Assembly: GCA_039961735.1 (NCBI GenBank) | Contig: JABRVX010000010.1 | Coordinates: forward strand, 62,001-126,000 | DNA length: 64,000 nt | DNA from: Fimbriimonadia bacterium | Lineage (GTDB): Bacteria; Armatimonadota; Fimbriimonadia; Fimbriimonadales; JABRVX01 | Direction of reading: 5' to 3' | Shown here: positions 1 through 7,172 of the stretch, in pieces | How positions within the stretch are numbered: the stretch's first letter is position 1 | Layout of the letters: the number at the start of each line of letters is the position of its first letter | Translations under genes and position numbers: made by a program | The notes under the pieces: generated by a model | The model's database searches: none | Told to the model about the DNA's origin: nothing | What the model saw: the letters and a program-made list of their open reading frames with translations, nothing else

Positions 1-168
1 ATCCAAGCCCAAGGCGGCTTCACCCTGGCCGAGGCGGAAGAAAGCTGCGTGGTTTTCGGGATGCCGAAGTCGGCCATCGAGGCGGCATGTGTGGACTGTG
101 TCGTGCCGCTCGACAGCATCGTGCCGACCATTCTCCAGATGAATAGGAGCCTGCATCGCTGTGCTTGA
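1..168 (+). CDS. cheB: CheB methylesterase, C-terminal end (partial)
   Basis: An open frame enters from the left edge and stops with TGA at 166-168. The 55 residues visible match the end of the CheB catalytic domain, which typically has a VFGMP segment followed by a short VLPL stretch; here they read VVFGMPKSAIEAA and then VVPLDSI. CheB removes methyl or amide groups from chemoreceptor glutamates in the cytoplasm and opposes CheR, the next gene. The cheR frame opens with GTG at 161 inside this stop region, which suggests translational coupling. The receiver domain and the catalytic residues lie outside the window. Confidence 0.8.
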   Translation: MQAQGGFTLAEAEESCVVFGMPKSAIEAACVDCVVPLDSIVPTILQMNRSLHRCA

Positions 169-976
169 CAATGGGATGCGGTGGGAACGCTTCAAGCGAA
201 AGGTCTGGGAGCACGCTGGTGTGGACCTCACTCAGTACCGGGCGTCGCAGATGGACCGCAGGCTGGCTTCGATGGCCGAGCGTGTGGGGGTCGAAGGGCC
301 TGAGCAGTTCTGGCATTGGCTGACTGCCGAGGATGGCCGCATGCAAGCGTTCATTGACCGCCTATCGATCAACGTGTCCGAGCTGTTGCGGAACCCGGAG
401 AAGTGGGACGAGCTCCAGCGAGCGGTCCTGCCAATCTTGCTCAACGACCGCTCTTGCTTGAAGGCTTGGAGCGCGGGCTGCTCATACGGGGCAGAGGCCT
501 ACAGCCTAGCCATGCAGCTTCAGGAGAGCGCGCCGTTGGGTTGGCATACCATCTTGGGCACAGACATAGACCAGGAGGCTCTAGACCGTGCTCGCGACCC
601 GGAGTTCAGCGAGGCAGACATGCGGTTTGTCTCAGAGGCGCGGCGAGAGGCGTTTTTCGAGAAGCGGGGCGAAGGTTATGTCCCGAAACCCATCCTAAAA
701 CGCCGGGTCGAGTTCCGACGGCATGACCTTCTGCAGGACCCGTATGGAACCGACTACGACCTGATCCTGTGCCGGAACGTAGCGATCTACCTGAACGATG
801 CAGCAAAGCAGCGACTCTACCGAGGATTCGTAGAGGCACTGCGTCCCGGCGGCGTGTTGTTCCTAGGTTCGACGGAGCGCATCTCGCGATGCCGTGACTT
901 GGGGCTCGAGACCTATATGCCGTTCGTGTACCGAAAACCGAAGCGAGGCGAAGACAGATGGCTACGCGCATCCTGA
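161..976 (+). CDS. cheR: Chemotaxis protein methyltransferase CheR
   Basis: This is the SAM-dependent methyltransferase that methylates glutamates of chemoreceptors. The 271 residues match a plain CheR without TPR repeats. An N-terminal helical domain contains YRASQMDRRL. It is followed by the SAM-binding motif GCSYGAEAYSLAM near residue 107 and the family signature ILCRNVAIYL near 205. The start is either GTG at 161, overlapping the cheB stop, or ATG at 176; both leave the domain intact. The last 19 bases overlap cheY. The order cheB-cheR-cheY-cheX indicates one chemotaxis operon. Confidence 0.93.
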   Translation: MLDNGMRWERFKRKVWEHAGVDLTQYRASQMDRRLASMAERVGVEGPEQFWHWLTAEDGRMQAFIDRLSINVSELLRNPEKWDELQRAVLPILLNDRSCLKAWSAGCSYGAEAYSLAMQLQESAPLGWHTILGTDIDQEALDRARDPEFSEADMRFVSEARREAFFEKRGEGYVPKPILKRRVEFRRHDLLQDPYGTDYDLILCRNVAIYLNDAAKQRLYRGFVEALRPGGVLFLGSTERISRCRDLGLETYMPFVYRKPKRGEDRWLRAS

Positions 977-1323
977 TTACCGACGACGCGCTGTTCATGC
1001 GGGTTACTCTGAAGAACATCCTGACAAAGGCAGGCTACGAAGTCATCGGGGAGGCCGCGAACGGCGTCGAGGCCGTCGAGATGTACGGGAAGCTGCATCC
1101 GGATATCGTGACCATGGACATCACGATGCCGGAGATGGATGGCATCACCGCGCTCAAGGAGATCAAGGCCCGCTATCCAGACGCGAAGGTGGTGATGTGC
1201 ACGGCGATGGGGCAGCAGGCGATGGTAAAAGAGGCCATTACCTCGGGCGCCAAGGACTTCATCGTGAAGCCCTTCCAGCCGGAGCGCGTGGTCGAGGCGG
1301 TGCAGAAACTGGAGGCTGCATAG
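958..1323 (+). CDS. cheY: CheY-type response regulator
   Basis: A stand-alone receiver domain of 121 residues. The acidic pair D9-D10, the phosphoacceptor D54 (in TMDITMPEMDG), the switch residue T82 and K104 (in KPF) are all present, so it should accept phosphate from CheA. The first bases overlap the end of cheR. Position next to CheB, CheR and a CheX-like phosphatase supports a role as the chemotaxis output regulator that binds the flagellar switch, although control of type IV pili cannot be excluded. No DNA-binding domain is attached. Confidence 0.92.
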   Translation: MATRILITDDALFMRVTLKNILTKAGYEVIGEAANGVEAVEMYGKLHPDIVTMDITMPEMDGITALKEIKARYPDAKVVMCTAMGQQAMVKEAITSGAKDFIVKPFQPERVVEAVQKLEAA

Positions 1324-1336
1324 CGGCGATCTGCAG

Positions 1337-1807
1337 ATGAAGGTAGACCACATCAACCCGTTCATAGCCGCCGCGGTCTCGGTTCTCCGGACCGTGCTGC
1401 GCGTGGAGCCGGAGCGAGGTTCGGTTTCTGCACGCCCTTGCATGTTCACGACCAAGCAATGCAACGTGCTTACCGGTATAGCAGGTGCCGTCGAGGGCCA
1501 GGTGATCTACGGGATGTCCCTCATCACCGCGGACCGCATCGCCACTCAGATGCTTGGCCGACCAGTGGTGACCTTCGACCAAATGGCGGCGAGCGCGGTG
1601 GCCGAACTGGGCAACATGATCACGGGAAACGCCGCCACCCTGCTTGCGGAAGCAGGCGTCCGGACAACGATCACTCCGCCCACCATCCTGCGTGGCACCA
1701 ACGTGCGGGTGTCCACTCTGGATATCCCAGCCCTCGCCATCCCACTCACGCTGGGTGAGCTAGGCGAGTTCGAGTTGACGGTGAGCCTTCGGGAGTATGA
1801 GCCGTGA
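1337..1807 (+). CDS. cheX: CheX-like CheY-P phosphatase
   Basis: A 156-residue protein of the CheC/CheX/FliY phosphatase family, which dephosphorylates CheY-P. The family signature, an E and an N three residues apart within an amphipathic helix followed by G, is seen once in AVAELGNMITGNAATLL. One motif and the short length fit CheX rather than CheC, which normally carries two. The gene starts 13 bases after cheY and its stop overlaps the GTG of the next small ORF. Termination of the CheY signal is the most likely job, since no CheZ is visible. Confidence 0.85.
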   Translation: MKVDHINPFIAAAVSVLRTVLRVEPERGSVSARPCMFTTKQCNVLTGIAGAVEGQVIYGMSLITADRIATQMLGRPVVTFDQMAASAVAELGNMITGNAATLLAEAGVRTTITPPTILRGTNVRVSTLDIPALAIPLTLGELGEFELTVSLREYEP

Positions 1808-2022
1808 GGATCGAACCTACGACTCCTCCTCCGCAGCATCCCGGTGTGGAACCTGGGGTTCGAAAGTCTCCGCCGCGAGCGACAGAGGCATCCAAAATCT
1901 CGGCGATGCAAGTAGGTGCCTTTCGTAAGGCGCTGAAGGCACAGCAAGAACGGCTTCCTCAGCCGGCCCAAGAGCCGGAGCCCGACGGTGTACGGGGACG
2001 CCGATTGGACATCCGAGCCTAG
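1804..2022 (+). CDS. Small hypothetical protein after cheX
   Basis: A 72-residue ORF that starts with GTG overlapping the cheX stop by 4 bases (GTGA arrangement), which is the main reason to believe it is translated. The N-terminal third is rich in proline and the protein is hydrophilic, with a short predicted helix around AFRKALKAQQERL. I recognise no family. It could be a small partner of the chemotaxis operon or a chance ORF. It ends 44 bases before the next gene. Confidence 0.4.
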   Translation: MRIEPTTPPPQHPGVEPGVRKSPPRATEASKISAMQVGAFRKALKAQQERLPQPAQEPEPDGVRGRRLDIRA

Positions 2023-2053
2023 ACCGCGACCCCGCGACGGGTCCTCCTTCTGG

Positions 2054-2059
2054 TACCTT
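2054..2059 (+). promoter_or_regulatory. -10 element TACCTT of a likely leaderless gene
   Basis: TACCTT lies exactly 6 nt before the ATG at 2066. No Shine-Dalgarno sequence precedes that ATG. A transcript starting about 6-7 nt downstream of the -10 would begin at the start codon. Confidence 0.5.
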
Positions 2060-2065
2060 GCTCCC

Positions 2066-3028
2066 ATGCTCATGCTGCATGATGCCGACATCTCGTCCGG
2101 GCCGCTGGTCGGCAAGCGGGTAGCGGTTATCGGGTACGGTTCACAGGGACGGGCGCAGGCGCTGTGCCTACGCGACTCGGGGGTTGACGTGCGTATCGGT
2201 GTGCGCCGAGGCCCGAGCTGGGAGCGCGCGGAGAGCGATGGGCTGCCGGTTGCCGAGATCGCTGATGCAGCAGGCGAAGCGCACGTCGTCGCCCTGCTTG
2301 TGCCGGACAGCGCACACCGGGAGGTTTTCTCCGTGGTACGGCCGTCGCTCGGACTAGGCAAGGCGCTGGTGTTCGCGCACGGTTTCAGCCTGCTGTACGG
2401 CGTGGTGCAGCCGCCCAGCGACGCGGACGTGGTGCTGGTGGCGCCGATGGGGGCCGGCCCCACGATGCGCGCGCTTTACGAACAGGGCGCGGGCGTTGCC
2501 GGGTTGGTGGCGGTGCACCAGGACGCCACCGGCTCGGCTCGTCAGCTTGCCCTCGCCTATGCGAAAATGCTCGGCTGCGGGCGAGTCGGCGTGATGGAGA
2601 GTACGGTGCGGGAGGAGGCGGAGACCGACCTGTTCGGCGAGCAGGCGGTGCTGTGCGGGGGGCTGACGGCGCTGATGCTCGCGGGCTTCGACACACTCGT
2701 GGAGGCAGGCTACCCCGAGGAGATCGCGTACTTCGAGTGCATCCATCAGGTGAAACTGCTCGCCGACCTGGTGCACGAGCACGGCATTGCAGGCATGAGG
2801 GAGCGCATCTCGGACACTGCGCTGTACGGCGACCTGACACGCGGCCCTCGAGTGGTGGGCGATGCGAGCCGTGCGGCAATGCGGGAGCTGCTCGATGAGA
2901 TACGTAGCGGCGCCTTCGCGCGCGAGTGGCTGGCTGAGCAGGAGAGCGGCCAGACCAACCTGCAGAGATTGCGAGACCAGGCAGCTCAGCACCCCGCTGA
3001 AAAGGTCTCGCGCAGGCTTCGGCGTTAG
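2066..3028 (+). CDS. Ketol-acid reductoisomerase-like protein with altered active site
   Basis: The 320 residues align throughout with class I ketol-acid reductoisomerase (IlvC, the second step of valine and isoleucine synthesis). The Rossmann motif GYGSQGRAQAL is near residue 23, FAHGF keeps the active-site H105, and AETDLFGEQAVLCGG keeps the metal ligands D188 and E192. Two normally invariant residues differ: the lysine of APKGPGH is M128 (APMGAGP), and the second glutamate of the YFExxHE motif is Q228 (YFECIHQ). The protein may therefore be a paralogue with changed chemistry rather than the housekeeping IlvC. No ilvB, ilvN or leu genes are nearby. ATG at 2066 is chosen because a -10 element lies 6 nt upstream and the fold begins there. 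Confidence 0.8.
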   Translation: MLMLHDADISSGPLVGKRVAVIGYGSQGRAQALCLRDSGVDVRIGVRRGPSWERAESDGLPVAEIADAAGEAHVVALLVPDSAHREVFSVVRPSLGLGKALVFAHGFSLLYGVVQPPSDADVVLVAPMGAGPTMRALYEQGAGVAGLVAVHQDATGSARQLALAYAKMLGCGRVGVMESTVREEAETDLFGEQAVLCGGLTALMLAGFDTLVEAGYPEEIAYFECIHQVKLLADLVHEHGIAGMRERISDTALYGDLTRGPRVVGDASRAAMRELLDEIRSGAFAREWLAEQESGQTNLQRLRDQAAQHPAEKVSRRLRR

Positions 3029-3036
3029 CCGCCGAG

Positions 3037-3042
3037 TACAAT
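3037..3042 (+). promoter_or_regulatory. -10 element TACAAT upstream of the methyltransferase/MTHFR gene
   Basis: TACAAT lies 10 nt before the GTG at 3053, in the 24-base gap after the previous gene. The leader would be only a few bases, without room for a ribosome binding site. Confidence 0.45.
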
Positions 3043-3052
3043 TTCCCCCACC

Positions 3053-4870
3053 GTGCAACCTCTGCTAGAACGCCTGAAGGGCCCAGTGCTGCTCGCGGAC
3101 GGGGCAATGGGCACCGTGCTCCAAGATATGGGCCTGCACCCGCCCTTCGACATGGCCTGCCTCACGCACCCGGACTGGGTGGTGGAGGTGCACCGGAAGT
3201 ACCTGGAAGCCGGCGCGGAACTGATCGAGACCATCACCTACAGCTCCAACCGAGTGAAGCTGCAGCCCTTCGATCTCGAAGACCGCGTAGGTGAACTGAA
3301 CAGGCAAGCGGTGCGACTGGCTCGGGCAGCAGCTGGACGAGACGCGTACGTGCTGGCGGGGGTCGGCCCGGTCGGCAGACCGCTCGCTCCCGTCGGCTCG
3401 ATTCCGGATGACGTGGCCGAAGCAGCTTTTCGCGAGCAGATCGAGGCGCTGCTGGAAGAGGACCCCGACGGCCTGCTGCTCGAGACTTTCTATGACATGC
3501 ACGAGTTCCGGATCGCCGTGCGCGTCGCGCGCGAACTGACGGACAAGCCGCTTGTCGCCAGCAAGACGTTCATCGAGGATGGGGACACTCTGGCGGCCGG
3601 GCTGCCGGAGCGGGTCGCAGCACAGATCGCCTCGTGGGGCGTGGACGTGGTTGGTGCCAACTGTACGATCGGGCCGCAGCGAATGCTGGACGTCGTGCGG
3701 CAGATGGCTGGAGCCACGGACCTGCCCATCTGCGTGATGCCGACACCAGGCCTACCACAGCTCGTGCGTGGACGCATTATGTACGACACCACGCCCGAGT
3801 ACTTCGCCACATACTGCGCCCGCCTGGCAGAGGCGGGGGCGAGCATCGTGGGCGGGTGCTGCGGCGTGACTCCGGAACACATCCGCGCGGTCGGCGCGCT
3901 GGTGAAAGGGCGACTGCCGGGCCGCCGACCGGGTGTGGCTTTGGCGCGGGAACGCGAGGAAGCGAAGCCCCTGCCCAAGGCGGAGAGATCGCAGTTCGGA
4001 CGAGACCTGGGCAAACGGTTTTTGGTGGCGGTGGAGCTGGACCTGCCACGCGGCCTGGATATGAGCAAGGTGCTGCACGGCGCCCGCGCTCTGAAGGAAA
4101 AGGGCGCCGACGTGATTGATATCTCGGACGGCGCGCGGGCGCGGCTGCGCATGAACCCGGTTGCCGTGTCCCGCCTGATCCAGGAGCAATGCGGTATCGA
4201 GGTGATGATGCACTTCTCGTGCCGTGACAGAAACCTGCTCGCCATTCAGGCTGACCTTCTCGGCGCGCACGCGCTCGGCATTCGAAACATCCTGGCGGTA
4301 ACGGGGGACCCCGCGCAGATAGGCGATTACCCGACGGCTACAAGCGTATTCGATCTGGACGCCATCGGCCTGGTGCGCGTGTTGCGACGTATGAACGAAG
4401 GGGTGGACATGGCCGGCAACAGCATCGGCGTGCTGACCAACTTTACCATCGCTGTCGCCTTCGATCCCCTGGCGCGCGACATGGCTTTGGAGGAAGACCG
4501 GCTCCATCGCAAGGCGGATGCTGGGGCGCATGCGGCATACACGCAACCGCTCTTCGACGTCGTGGCGGCAGAGCGGGCAGTGGAAACGTGTACGAGGGCA
4601 GGTCTACCTGTGCTGATAGGTGTGTTACCACTACGAAGCTCGCGCCACGCCGAGTTCATGCATAACGAGGTGCCGGGCATCCACATTCCGGAGTGGATTC
4701 GGAAGCAGCTCGAAGATGCGGACGAGGCGGAAGCCGGCGAGATCGGCATTGCGCTCGCCCGAGACTTCGTGGCCCAGGTGCAGGGCATGGCGCAAGGGGT
4801 CTACCTGATGCCACCATTCGGCAACTACACCGTAGCGGCCGCCGTCATGGAAGCGCTGGGGCTGAGATGA
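3053..4870 (+). CDS. Homocysteine S-methyltransferase / methylenetetrahydrofolate reductase fusion
   Basis: A 605-residue bifunctional cytoplasmic enzyme of one-carbon and methionine metabolism. Residues 1 to about 295 form a homocysteine S-methyltransferase domain with the three zinc-binding cysteines C204 (GANCTIGP), C269 and C270 (GGCCGVTPEHI). From about residue 315 a MetF-type FAD-dependent 5,10-methylenetetrahydrofolate reductase domain follows, with NILAVTGDPAQIGDYP in the folate/FAD region. This domain order is known from other bacteria. The first domain transfers a methyl group to homocysteine and the second makes methyl-THF. Start is GTG at 3053 behind a TACAAT element. The stop overlaps the XdhC gene start (ATGA). 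Confidence 0.92.
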   Translation: MQPLLERLKGPVLLADGAMGTVLQDMGLHPPFDMACLTHPDWVVEVHRKYLEAGAELIETITYSSNRVKLQPFDLEDRVGELNRQAVRLARAAAGRDAYVLAGVGPVGRPLAPVGSIPDDVAEAAFREQIEALLEEDPDGLLLETFYDMHEFRIAVRVARELTDKPLVASKTFIEDGDTLAAGLPERVAAQIASWGVDVVGANCTIGPQRMLDVVRQMAGATDLPICVMPTPGLPQLVRGRIMYDTTPEYFATYCARLAEAGASIVGGCCGVTPEHIRAVGALVKGRLPGRRPGVALAREREEAKPLPKAERSQFGRDLGKRFLVAVELDLPRGLDMSKVLHGARALKEKGADVIDISDGARARLRMNPVAVSRLIQEQCGIEVMMHFSCRDRNLLAIQADLLGAHALGIRNILAVTGDPAQIGDYPTATSVFDLDAIGLVRVLRRMNEGVDMAGNSIGVLTNFTIAVAFDPLARDMALEEDRLHRKADAGAHAAYTQPLFDVVAAERAVETCTRAGLPVLIGVLPLRSSRHAEFMHNEVPGIHIPEWIRKQLEDADEAEAGEIGIALARDFVAQVQGMAQGVYLMPPFGNYTVAAAVMEALGLR

Positions 4871-5901
4871 CCACGCTGGAGTGGGCCGAGAAACTGCTCG
4901 CGGAGGGCCTGGAGTTCTGCCTAGGCGTGGTAGTGGCCAAATCCGGTTCGGCGCCGCAGCAGCCGGGGGCGAAGGGACTGTTCCTGGCCGACGGAAGGGT
5001 GATAGGTACGCTGGGCGGCGGGTGCTTGGAGGCCGAGTGTCGGCGACTGGCTCTCGACGCGATGCGGAGCGGGAAGCATGTGTACCGCGAGTTCTCTATG
5101 GACGACGACTTCGGCTGGGACGATGGGTTGATATGTGGTGGCAGGGTACAGGTTCTCTTGCTACCTCGACCTGAGACCTTCGCGAGTGCCCTGCGTGCTG
5201 CCAATCAGGCACGTGCCGAGGGCAAAGTCGGCGTGTTAGTCTACGAGCTGACAGGAACGCGAGGTGGTAGCGTGGAATGGGACCCTACGACTGCCAGTGA
5301 TTCGGGACGCCGTGCACTGCATGCTCGCAGAGAAGTGTTGGCGGACGAGGGAGGAAGGCGGGTGTTCGTGGAACCCGTCGTGCCTCCTGACCGGCTAATC
5401 GTCTTTGGCGCAGGACACATCGGAGCCATGATCTGTGAATGGGCGGCGAAGTGCGACTTTCAGGTTACCGTGGTGGATGATCGGCCCACGTTTGCCCATC
5501 GCGAGCGACTGCCTTCTGCGCACGATATTGTCGTGGAGCTTCCCGAAGTGGCTGCGAGCAGTCTGCCAATAGATGAACACACCTACCTGTGCATCGTCAC
5601 ACGTGGTCATAGGAACGATGCGTCCGTGCTACGCGCGGTGATACACTCTCCTGCGGCTTACATCGGCATGATAGGTAGCCGGCGCAAGGTTGCGGTGATG
5701 CGCCGGGAATTCGTTGCGCAAGGCGTGTGCAGCGAAGACATTTTCGACCGGGTTCGTTCGCCGATGGGATTGCCCATCGGGGCAGAGACGGTGACTGAGA
5801 TTGCGATCTCGATCCTGGCCGAGCTTCTTCAGACTCGCGCCTCGCTCCGCGGTCCGCTTCTGGCCCGCTGCGGGCCGAAGCCGCTGAGCACCGCCACCTA
5901 G
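4867..5901 (+). CDS. xdhC: XdhC/CoxI family molybdenum-cofactor chaperone
   Basis: A 344-residue member of the XdhC/CoxI family, whose members bind molybdenum cofactor and hand it to xanthine dehydrogenase or related enzymes. The N-terminal domain has the glycine-rich GTLGGGCLEAE near residue 53. The C-terminal Rossmann domain starts at VFGAGHIGAMICEWA near 180 and contains VVDDRP and IGSRRK. Start ATG at 4867 overlaps the previous stop by 4 bases; upstream in-frame codons lie inside that gene. No molybdenum hydroxylase subunits are found in the window, so its client is encoded elsewhere or the protein has another role. Confidence 0.88.
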   Translation: MTTLEWAEKLLAEGLEFCLGVVVAKSGSAPQQPGAKGLFLADGRVIGTLGGGCLEAECRRLALDAMRSGKHVYREFSMDDDFGWDDGLICGGRVQVLLLPRPETFASALRAANQARAEGKVGVLVYELTGTRGGSVEWDPTTASDSGRRALHARREVLADEGGRRVFVEPVVPPDRLIVFGAGHIGAMICEWAAKCDFQVTVVDDRPTFAHRERLPSAHDIVVELPEVAASSLPIDEHTYLCIVTRGHRNDASVLRAVIHSPAAYIGMIGSRRKVAVMRREFVAQGVCSEDIFDRVRSPMGLPIGAETVTEIAISILAELLQTRASLRGPLLARCGPKPLSTAT

Positions 5902-6003
5902 GACAACTGCCCCGCTGCCTACAACACTCGCAGAGGTATAGGGGCTCGCAGGCCGTGCTGCTGGTACGTAGGGATACCGCCACGCCGTCCGTGTCGAAGC
6001 AAC

Positions 6004-6110
6004 CGTCATGCTGAGCCTGTCGAAGCATGGCATCACCCATCACACCTTCCCGCACCCGGATACTACGCTCGCTGCATCCATCGTCATGCTTCGACAGGCT
6101 CAGCATGACG
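6004..6110 (+). repeat. Inverted pair of REP-like palindromes
   Basis: The 26-base element containing TCATGCTGAGCCTGTCGAAG is at 6004-6029, and its exact reverse complement is at 6085-6110, 55 bases apart. The right-hand copy is flanked by arms that extend its palindrome to 14 bases on each side (outer arms beginning ATCCATCGTCATGC). The same element recurs at 27180, 30385 and, in changed form, at 18934 and 39959. Inverted pairing of this kind is typical of REPIN-like mobile repeats. Confidence 0.85.
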
Positions 6111-6194
6111 ATGGATAGGGCGAAACCATAGCTTCATTCGTCGTTCCCGTGAACGCGCGACGCAAGACACGCGCTCAGCATCATGGTAGTTCCT

Positions 6195-6290
6195 CTCATG
6201 CCTCCATCCGCCCTCGGATGGAGGCTGCGCACGGCCCGACAGTCGGCGAGACTTCTCATGCCTTCGTCCGCCCTCGGATGGAGGCTGCGC
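6195..6290 (+). repeat. Two direct repeats with an internal hairpin, 60-base period
   Basis: A 36-base unit occurs at 6195-6230 and again at 6255-6290 with two mismatches. The first copy contains a perfect inverted repeat, CCTCCATCCG at 6201-6210 and CGGATGGAGG at 6215-6224, with a CCCT loop. In the second copy the left arm carries two changes (CCTTCGTCCG), so its hairpin is weaker. The 24 bases between the copies are unrelated. Confidence 0.8.
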
Positions 6291-6333
6291 TTCAAACGGC
6301 AGAGCAGTCGGTGGAGACTGGCTGCTGGAGCTG

Positions 6334-7092
6334 TTAGGGTGAGTGGTTGGGGTGCCCCCGTGTGGGTGGGAGGCGGGCATCCAACCAGGCGGCGACGGCA
6401 GCGGCCACCTCGGCCGCGCGTTTGCTCAGGAGCGGACCCACGTGGCTCATCCCAGCGTACTCGTGAACGTCCGCGCCCATCGCTTCGGCAACCCGACGAC
6501 TCACTTCCGGCGGTATCGTATCGTCCTCGCGACCGATCACCACTAACACGGGGCATGTGGGCTTTGCCACATCTACTCCATCTCGTAGCTCACGTATCAC
6601 CTTGCCAGATTCGTCGCGCCACAGTTTCCATGCCTTCTGAATGGTAGCCTCGTCGCTGTCGGGCATGGCGGCACGTGTGTCCTCGATGGGGCCGCCGGCC
6701 CAGCGTATGATATCGGGAACTCCTCGTGCAGGCTTCTCCCTGCCGGGTATGCCCTTCGGGGCCGAGCTGTTCACCAGCACCACGGCAGCGGGCAGTATCT
6801 TCTCGGCAGCTTTGAGTGCGATCATGCCGCCCATGCTCGCACCAACTAGCACCACACGCTCGTGCTTGCGGCACAGCTCGATCACCTGAGCCACGTAGTC
6901 ATCCAGCGTGGTCTCGGCAAGCCCCTTCTCGTTGGGTAGTAGGTCGGGCGCGGTTACGTTCCACCCGGCCTTTTCGAAGACCGGCTTCCAAAGGTCGTAC
7001 TCCCATCCCCCACCACCTGCACCGTGGATCATGACCACGGTAGGCTTGGGTAGGAGTGCCATCCCAGCAGCAATCATCAACCCCATCATCAT
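6334..7092 (-). CDS. Alpha/beta hydrolase, possibly exported
   Basis: A 252-residue alpha/beta hydrolase. The oxyanion segment is VVMIHGAGGGGWEYD, the nucleophile elbow is GASMGG near residue 96, an acid residue lies in IGREDDTIPP, and the histidine is in GMSHVGPL. The set is complete and suggests an active esterase or lipase-like enzyme with an unknown substrate. The N-terminus (MMMGLMIAAGMALLP) is hydrophobic but short, so export is uncertain. The ATG at 7092 has TAGCAT 6 nt upstream and no Shine-Dalgarno sequence. Downstream lies repeat DNA, so it is probably monocistronic. Confidence 0.85.
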   Translation of the reverse strand: MMMGLMIAAGMALLPKPTVVMIHGAGGGGWEYDLWKPVFEKAGWNVTAPDLLPNEKGLAETTLDDYVAQVIELCRKHERVVLVGASMGGMIALKAAEKILPAAVVLVNSSAPKGIPGREKPARGVPDIIRWAGGPIEDTRAAMPDSDEATIQKAWKLWRDESGKVIRELRDGVDVAKPTCPVLVVIGREDDTIPPEVSRRVAEAMGADVHEYAGMSHVGPLLSKRAAEVAAAVAAWLDARLPPTRGHPNHSP

Positions 7093-7098
7093 GTACCC

Positions 7099-7104
7099 AT
7101 GCTA
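7099..7104 (-). promoter_or_regulatory. -10 element TAGCAT of a likely leaderless gene
   Basis: Read on the minus strand, TAGCAT ends 6 nt before the ATG at 7092. No Shine-Dalgarno motif intervenes. Confidence 0.45.
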
Positions 7105-7172
7105 CCCTGTCGGAAAGCAGATTGCGGCTATCGCTCCGCTGTGGTCCGAAAGCGCGGGAAGCCGGCACCATG

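Larger units (their letters stand above)
5902..6333 (+). other. Repeat-bearing gap between convergent genes
   Basis: About 430 bases without a credible gene. It lies between two genes that point towards each other. It holds an inverted pair of palindromic repeats (6004-6110) and two direct copies of a hairpin-containing repeat (6195-6290). Short ORFs here read through the repeats and are judged spurious. Confidence 0.7.

Noticed and set aside
2385-3107. Long minus-strand ORFs opposite the KARI-like gene
   Set aside because: They are proline/arginine-rich shadows of GC-rich coding sequence on the plus strand.
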